Shown: piece by piece, positions 59,185 to 64,000 of the stretch
Layout of the letters: each line of letters opens with the position of its first letter
How positions within the stretch are numbered: position 1 is the stretch's first letter
Assembly: GCA_021787495.1 (NCBI GenBank)
Contig: JAJYLX010000001.1
Location: 62,001-126,000, forward strand
Source: Microcaldota archaeon
GTDB taxonomy: Archaea; Micrarchaeota; Micrarchaeia; Micrarchaeales; Micrarchaeaceae
DNA: 64,000 nucleotides
Reading direction: 5' to 3'
Position numbers and translations under genes: made by a program
The notes under the pieces: generated by a model
The model's input: the letters and a program-made list of their open reading frames with translations, nothing else
Told to the model about the DNA's origin: nothing
Database searches by the model: none

Positions 59185-59982
59185 TTGCTTGCGTCTATTG
59201 GTCGTGGTTCCACGTGGGTATATGACACTCACCGCAGGTACTGGATTACCGCCGCAGCGATCGTGACCGTGGTGCTCGTGGCGGTCTTTTACCTGCTGCA
59301 GTACAGGGGCCCCGCGATCCTGCCGTATGCGACGACGACCGTGCAGCAATCGGCGGGAGGGCAGGCGGCCGCGGGCCAGCCGCAGACGAAGACAATCAAT
59401 TCCACAACGACGGTGCTTGCATCCAACTCGCCCACCGGATCGGGTTCCGCCGCGGGCGGTGCGGCTGGAGGCGCTGCCGGAGGCGCAGCGGGCGGCGCCC
59501 ACGGCGGTGCGGCTGGAGGAGCGGCTGGAGGAGCAGCTGGGGGCGTTGCTGGAGGAAGCGGCTCCGGCAGCACGGTCTACACTACCTCGATATCGACGTC
59601 CGTGTCGACCACCGTGCCCGGGCAGGCGAGCAGCACCGTGCCCATTACGTGCATACCGAACACTGGATTCACGTGCAGCGGCACTGTTTTCCGCAACGGC
59701 GTGCTGAACCTCACGTTCGGCCAGGACACGGGGCATGACTGGAACTACGCCGAGCTGCAGTTCGTCAATTCTACGTCGCCGTACATTCCCGGATTCATGG
59801 TCGGCACCCTCCAGTACGGTCTCAAGAACGGGACCAGCACAAGCATCGCAATCTCGATACCTAACAGCATATCGAACTCCGTGATAGGGACGTTCCTGAA
59901 GGGCCGCATATACGCGAATTACACGACTGGCACGGGCAACTACGTGTCCGACGCTGCGGAGATAAACGTCACCGCCACGTGA
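59185..59982 (+). CDS. Membrane-anchored surface protein with AGGA repeats and a GFTC/FGQ domain
   Basis: This protein of about 265 aa has an N-terminal anchor with ITAAAIVTVVLVAVFYLLQY, a Gln/Ala/Thr linker, about nine tandem Ala-Gly-Gly-(Ala/Val) repeats (59455-59560), then a Thr-rich stalk and a C-terminal domain: NTGFTCSGTVFRNGVLNLTF, then GQDTGHDWNYAELQFV and RIYANYTTGTGN. The domain matches those of 9864 and 12738. The start is unclear: by alignment to the 12738 paralogue translation should begin near 59212, where only ACG/GTA-type codons exist; TTG 59185 is the nearest standard choice. A GATATATATTG box lies at 59172-59182. Confidence 0.72.
   Translation: MLASIGRGSTWVYDTHRRYWITAAAIVTVVLVAVFYLLQYRGPAILPYATTTVQQSAGGQAAAGQPQTKTINSTTTVLASNSPTGSGSAAGGAAGGAAGGAAGGAHGGAAGGAAGGAAGGVAGGSGSGSTVYTTSISTSVSTTVPGQASSTVPITCIPNTGFTCSGTVFRNGVLNLTFGQDTGHDWNYAELQFVNSTSPYIPGFMVGTLQYGLKNGTSTSIAISIPNSISNSVIGTFLKGRIYANYTTGTGNYVSDAAEINVTAT
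59452..59568 (+). repeat. Tandem Ala-Gly-Gly-Ala coding repeat
   Basis: GGCGGTGCGGCTGGAGGCGC-type units of 12 nt repeat in frame and encode AGGA/AGGV. Codons vary between copies, so the repeat is maintained at the protein level rather than by very recent slippage alone. Confidence 0.75.
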
Positions 59983-59986
59983 TGGG

Positions 59987-60355
59987 TCATTCCCCTGCAG
60001 CGGTTTCCTCCCTGTTCCGCATGGACGGCCTTATATCTTCCACCATCCTGCGTATCAGGTCCACCGACTTCAAATACTGCTCGCCGTTGGACCTGAAGGT
60101 CAGCCTTATGCTGTAATTAGCGTCACCTGGCATCATCTTGAAGAGATACAGCCCTATCTTTGCCGTCACATCAGTCTCTCCATCGCTGAGTCTGTTTATG
60201 GCGGTGTGGTGGAAGCCCTCCCTCTTCAGCATCCTGTAAAAGGCAATCCCCGCTTTAGCCACGGTAAAAGCTCCCTTGTGCGTCACCTCGACCGAGACCA
60301 TGATCTGCTTCGGCTCCGGAGAGCCCGCCTTCCATTCTGTCTTCTCGTACTTCAT
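59987..60355 (-). CDS. Unknown small protein
   Basis: This protein of about 122 aa (MKYEKTEWKAGSPEPKQIMV then VSVEVTHKGAFTVAKAGIAF) has alternating strands and helices, DGETDVTAKIGLYLFKMMPG and a C-terminal helix SVDLIRRMVEDIRP. No family recognised; no membrane segment. ATG 60355 is used and the frame is open to 60370. A minus-strand CATATATATTGG near 60391-60402 may be its promoter. Confidence 0.6.
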   Translation of the reverse strand: MKYEKTEWKAGSPEPKQIMVSVEVTHKGAFTVAKAGIAFYRMLKREGFHHTAINRLSDGETDVTAKIGLYLFKMMPGDANYSIRLTFRSNGEQYLKSVDLIRRMVEDIRPSMRNREETAAGE

Positions 60356-60489
60356 AATCTGCATAATCATCAGGCACCTTTAATATCGCCCCAATATATA
60401 TGTCTTTCCGCAGCCAAGTGGTTTGGCATCCTCGCCTTCGCATCCCGCTAAAAGCGCCGCGCGCAGCGATGCCGTCAACGACTGCAACC

Positions 60490-60497
60490 TATAAATA
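60490..60497 (+). promoter_or_regulatory. Promoter of the 16S rRNA gene (TATAAATA)
   Basis: CCTATAAATATG is the strongest TATA box in the 280-nt region ahead of 16S. Transcription would start near 60515-60520, leaving a leader of about 120 nt that holds a hairpin and the 5' arm of the processing stem. Confidence 0.6.
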
Positions 60498-60542
60498 TGT
60501 TTGCGGAGCAATAGTACTTGCTTTTCTGTTTTCTTGAAAGCG

Positions 60543-60560
60543 CAGGCAGTTCTCTGCCTG
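60543..60560 (+). other. Hairpin in the 16S leader
   Basis: CAGGCAG-TTCT-CTGCCTG is a perfect 7-bp stem with a 4-nt loop, lying between the promoter and the long processing stem. Role unknown; it may act in leader folding or antitermination. Confidence 0.6.
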
Positions 60561-60578
60561 GTGAAAATTCCTGCTTGG

Positions 60579-60618
60579 AATTGGATGCAGTCTTGAGGAA
60601 TGCAAAGAAGGAACGCAT
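60579..60618 (+). other. 5' arm of the 16S precursor processing stem with BHB motif
   Basis: This segment pairs with 62167-62206. From the outer side: GAATTGGA, one bulged T, then GCAGTCTTGAGGA continuous; then a 4-bp helix ATGC (60600-60603), a 3-nt bulge AAA (60604-60606) and an inner helix GAAGG-A-ACGCAT with one A-C mismatch. With the 3' arm this makes an exact bulge-helix-bulge, the substrate of the archaeal tRNA splicing endonuclease. Confidence 0.85.
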
Positions 60619-60638
60619 AATTGCTTTTAAGTGCGTCG

Positions 60639-62121
<1,483 letters not shown>

Positions 62122-62122
62122 A

Positions 62123-62145
62123 AAAACTTCTTAAGAAGAAGTTTT
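62123..62145 (+). other. Hairpin directly after the 16S 3' end
   Basis: AAAACTTCTT-AAG-AAGAAGTTTT is a perfect 10-bp stem with a 3-nt loop, two bases past the mature 3' end and inside the processing stem. It may help position 3'-end maturation. Confidence 0.65.
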
Positions 62146-62166
62146 ATCAAGAAGTGTGCATCGCAA

Positions 62167-62206
62167 ATGCGTCCCTTCGCATTAATCCTCAAGACTGCTC
62201 CAATTT
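62167..62206 (+). other. 3' arm of the 16S precursor processing stem with BHB motif
   Basis: It pairs with 60579-60618. The inner helix ATGCGTCCCTTC is followed by GCAT (62179-62182, pairing with ATGC), a 3-nt bulge TAA (62183-62185), then TCCTCAAGACTGC and TCCAATTC-like outer pairing. Two 3-nt bulges on opposite strands separated by 4 bp is the canonical BHB geometry. The arm ends 3 nt before the stop codon of the converging gene. Confidence 0.85.
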
Positions 62207-62209
62207 CTT

Positions 62210-62816
62210 TCATGCCTCGTAGCGCGAGCCAGCGCGGTCGTTGAAGGTCAGCACCTTCACCGATCCATCCTCGATCTCGACCTCGGTGACGCTGGCGTTC
62301 TCGGGGTGGAACACCTTCTTGAACCTCAAGAAATCGGTGCCGGTCATGCCGTCCCCGAAGACGGCGAGCGCGACCAACATGTTTATCACGGCGGTGTGCG
62401 TCACGGCTATCGCACTCTCCTCCTTCCTAGCGCTGAGGTACCTGACGAGCCTCCCGGCCCTCCTCTTAAGGTCGTAGGTGTTCTCCTCGTCGGAGTAGTG
62501 CCATCTGTCGTCGTCTATCCTCTCCCTCTGCAGCATGAGGAAGTCGTGCGCCCTCTTACTCATGAAATGCTTGTCTTCCATCTCCGTAGGGATCCTCCAC
62601 TCGTCGAGCAGCGCAGTGCGCACCACGCGCCTCCCGAGCTTCTTGCCTATCATCCTTGCCGTCTCGCTTGCCCTATCGTACCTGCTGCTGAGCACGAGTT
62701 CCACGCCGCTGCCCTTGAATCTCTTCGTAAGTGTCTCCGCCTGCTTCCTGCCGTGCTCCGAGAGCGCGGTGTCCCTGCGCTGGTGTATGCCGGTGCCTGA
62801 CAAAGTAAACCTTCAT
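62210..62816 (-). pseudogene. Histidine phosphatase (phosphoglycerate mutase-like) gene with a frameshift in the RHG motif
   Basis: ATG 62816 gives MKVYFVRH and then runs off frame; removing one C from CACCGGC (near 62797) gives MKVYFVRHGIHQRRDTALSE and about 190 further in-frame codons: LVLSSRYDRASETARMIGKK (second phosphate-pocket Arg), EWRIPTE and AVTHTAVINMLVAL (second catalytic His). A TATTATAAACC element about 28 nt upstream supports the start. The protein would be a normal-length histidine phosphatase. The single extra base is either a real disabling mutation or a sequencing/assembly error. Confidence 0.8.
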
Positions 62817-62883
62817 TCCATACTGCTCCATATCGCGGGCAAGGTTTATAATAGACCTCTGGCAAACTCTTCTTGTGCATTGG

Positions 62884-63381
62884 ATGTCGAAGAAGCTCGC
62901 ACTGACCGAGACCATAAGCTACGTGCTGGGGATGTACGCGCACTCGCCCCAGGAGGAGCGCGCGTCCGTCGCGGCGGAGAGCGGGAGCGAGGTCGCGATA
63001 CAGAAGTTCGCCGAGATAGCGCTCAAGGAGCTCGGCATAGAGCCTAACAAGATACTGCTCAGCGAGAAGGAAGGAAAGCACAGGGCGATGTTCTATAACT
63101 CGAAGATAAGGAAGCTGTTCGACAGGGCGCTGGAGCGCAAAACCAAGATCTTCAAGTACGCCAATGCCTATGCCGCGCAGTACGTCGCCGGGATGTACGA
63201 CTCAGCCGGCGGGATCAATGCCAAGGGGCTGTTCTTCTCGGGCCTCGATGCCGCAGACCTGCTGCTGCTGCAGAACGTCGGGATACACGGACTGGACCAG
63301 GGCAGCAAGCACTACATAAGCAACCAGACGCACTTCGCGGCGTTCATAGGTGCGTACAGCGCCAAGCTACCGCACAAGTGA
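62884..63381 (+). CDS. LAGLIDADG-like protein
   Basis: This 165-aa protein has two helices of LAGLIDADG type: TETISYVLGMYAHSPQEE near the N-terminus and NAYAAQYVAGMYDSAGGINA in the middle. The first has lost the acidic catalytic residue (AHS), the second keeps Asp. It is free-standing and not inside a host gene or intein. It may be a domesticated homing-endonuclease relative, as in archaeal LAGLIDADG-like regulators. ATG 62884; a GTTTATAATAG box (62842-62852) shared with the divergent phosphatase gives a short leader. Confidence 0.65.
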   Translation: MSKKLALTETISYVLGMYAHSPQEERASVAAESGSEVAIQKFAEIALKELGIEPNKILLSEKEGKHRAMFYNSKIRKLFDRALERKTKIFKYANAYAAQYVAGMYDSAGGINAKGLFFSGLDAADLLLLQNVGIHGLDQGSKHYISNQTHFAAFIGAYSAKLPHK

Positions 63382-63445
63382 CCATGCGTCACTATTATAG
63401 CCTTTTTCGCGGCATTTATAATCGCTATTGCAAGGGGAGCATTCA

Positions 63446-64000
63446 GTGCCAGGCATTCAGATAGATTACGACAAGTGGAGGCAGCGCTGGGGGGAGAGCG
63501 GAGACTTCGCGTTCAAGCGCGACGACACCAGGCGGCCTATCCTCTCGATAGACCCTCCGCCGCCGTTCACGAGCGGCGACCTGCACATCGGGCAGATATA
63601 CTGGGTCATCTACATGGACTCCATCGCCAGGTACTACAGGATGAAGGGCTACAACGTGCTCTACCCCGTCGGATGGGACATGCAGGGCTTCCCCACTGAG
63701 CTTCAGGTCGAGAAGAGGTTCGGCCGCGACATGCCCCGCGAGGAGTTCTACAAGCGCTGCAGCGAGATTGCGCTCTACAACATGCGCACGATGAAGGCGC
63801 AGATGGACAAGGTGGGGGCGATGTACGACGGTTCCATGGAGTACATGACGATGTCCCCGGAATACAGGAGGAAGGTGCAGCTCTCCCTTGTGCTCATGTA
63901 CGAGAAAGGCTTCGTCTACAGGGGCAAGCACCCTGTCGAATGGTGCACCCACTGCGACAGCGCGATAACAAGGGAGGAAACGAGCGATGTCGAGAGGAAT
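63446..64000 (+). CDS. valS: Valyl-tRNA synthetase (partial, 3' end beyond the window)
   Basis: The first 185 codons start at GTG 63446: MPGIQIDYDKWRQRWGESGD. The class I signature region is PPPPFTSGDLHIGQIYWVIY, giving HIGQ instead of HIGH near residue 47; then MDSIARYYRMKGYNVLYPVG, WDMQGFPTELQVEKRFGRDM and the zinc-site-like EWCTHCDSAI. This matches archaeal ValRS better than LeuRS or IleRS. GCATTTATAATC about 30 nt upstream is the promoter. Confidence 0.88.
   Translation, partial: MPGIQIDYDKWRQRWGESGDFAFKRDDTRRPILSIDPPPPFTSGDLHIGQIYWVIYMDSIARYYRMKGYNVLYPVGWDMQGFPTELQVEKRFGRDMPREEFYKRCSEIALYNMRTMKAQMDKVGAMYDGSMEYMTMSPEYRRKVQLSLVLMYEKGFVYRGKHPVEWCTHCDSAITREETSDVERN

Noticed and set aside
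59452-59568. Regular short repeats considered as CRISPR or other non-coding repeat
   Set aside because: Units are 12 nt, in frame, with synonymous variation, and there are no spacers; they encode AGGA.
62122-62209. Checked for the start of a 16S-23S spacer with tRNA-Ala
   Set aside because: Only the hairpin and the 3' processing arm are present before the opposing gene.

Overview
This window is archaeal chromosome, GC-rich (my estimate, not counted, is high-50s percent), and most likely from the DPANN superphylum, with Micrarchaeota the best guess. The evidence is a 16S rRNA gene with archaeal features, an archaeal information-processing gene set (PolD small subunit, RpoL, Csl4, Nop5, Pelota, NMD3, aCPSF, archease, Taw1, SecD/F, NAC, RIO1), TATA boxes about 25-30 nt upstream of many start codons (leaderless transcripts), and several pilin-like proteins whose N-terminus carries the (Q)-(S/T)-A-M-E-Y-L-x-T-Y-G-W-A signature that I associate with Micrarchaeota. 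The phylum assignment is an inference; a 16S tree would settle it.

Layout. 0-5 kb: truncated PheRS alpha (partial at the edge), a hydrolase-HAD fusion, a tetraether lipid synthase-like radical SAM enzyme with an unknown partner, and Nop5. 5-10 kb: GlyRS, 8-oxoguanine glycosylase, translin, UPF0147, PolD small subunit. 10-14.8 kb: pilin-like protein, PLD-like membrane protein plus GT2, a translation-GTPase relative without a P-loop, a secreted protein, Csl4, RpoL, DUF99. 15-19.4 kb: IleRS, parvulin, isochorismatase-fold protein, GNAT. 19.6-22 kb: degraded region (DUF4143 and LMW phosphatase fragments), divergent pyrophosphatase, tyrosine recombinase beside tRNA-Ala. 22-30 kb: stand-alone NFACT-R, SecE, ThiI, RIO1, 6PGDH, SecF-SecD, NMD3. 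30-35.5 kb: twin pilin-like genes, CBS/HPF-like protein, tRNA-Cys, a TauE/FmdE/ArsR/DsrE sulfur-type module, a frameshifted CYTH gene, archease. 35.6-46.4 kb: archaeosortase-like protein, radical SAM, Taw1, DedA, Pelota, L30-L15, GT4, coiled-coil protein, aCPSF2. 46.4-57.3 kb: carbonic anhydrase, DHH phosphoesterase, class II amidotransferase, tRNA-binding protein, SOD, NAC, membrane GT2, intron-containing class II tRNA, GT87-like, TruD, IlvE, MGMT. 57.5-60 kb: two large surface proteins. 60.6-62.1 kb: a 16S rRNA gene with no 23S downstream, enclosed by a processing stem with a textbook bulge-helix-bulge. 62.2-64 kb: frameshifted histidine phosphatase, LAGLIDADG-like protein, ValRS (partial).

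The most distinctive signals are: a paralogous extracellular domain (GF(Y/T)C ... FGQ(D)TG ... YANY) mounted on both a pilin-type leader and plain membrane anchors (9.9, 12.7 and 59.2 kb); the exact BHB in the 16S processing stem; a 16S gene that mismatches several standard primers; NFACT-R lying 22 nt upstream of and co-directional with tRNA-Ala(UGC); and several genes whose frames are broken by single extra bases. No CRISPR array, IS element, 23S or 5S rRNA was seen.
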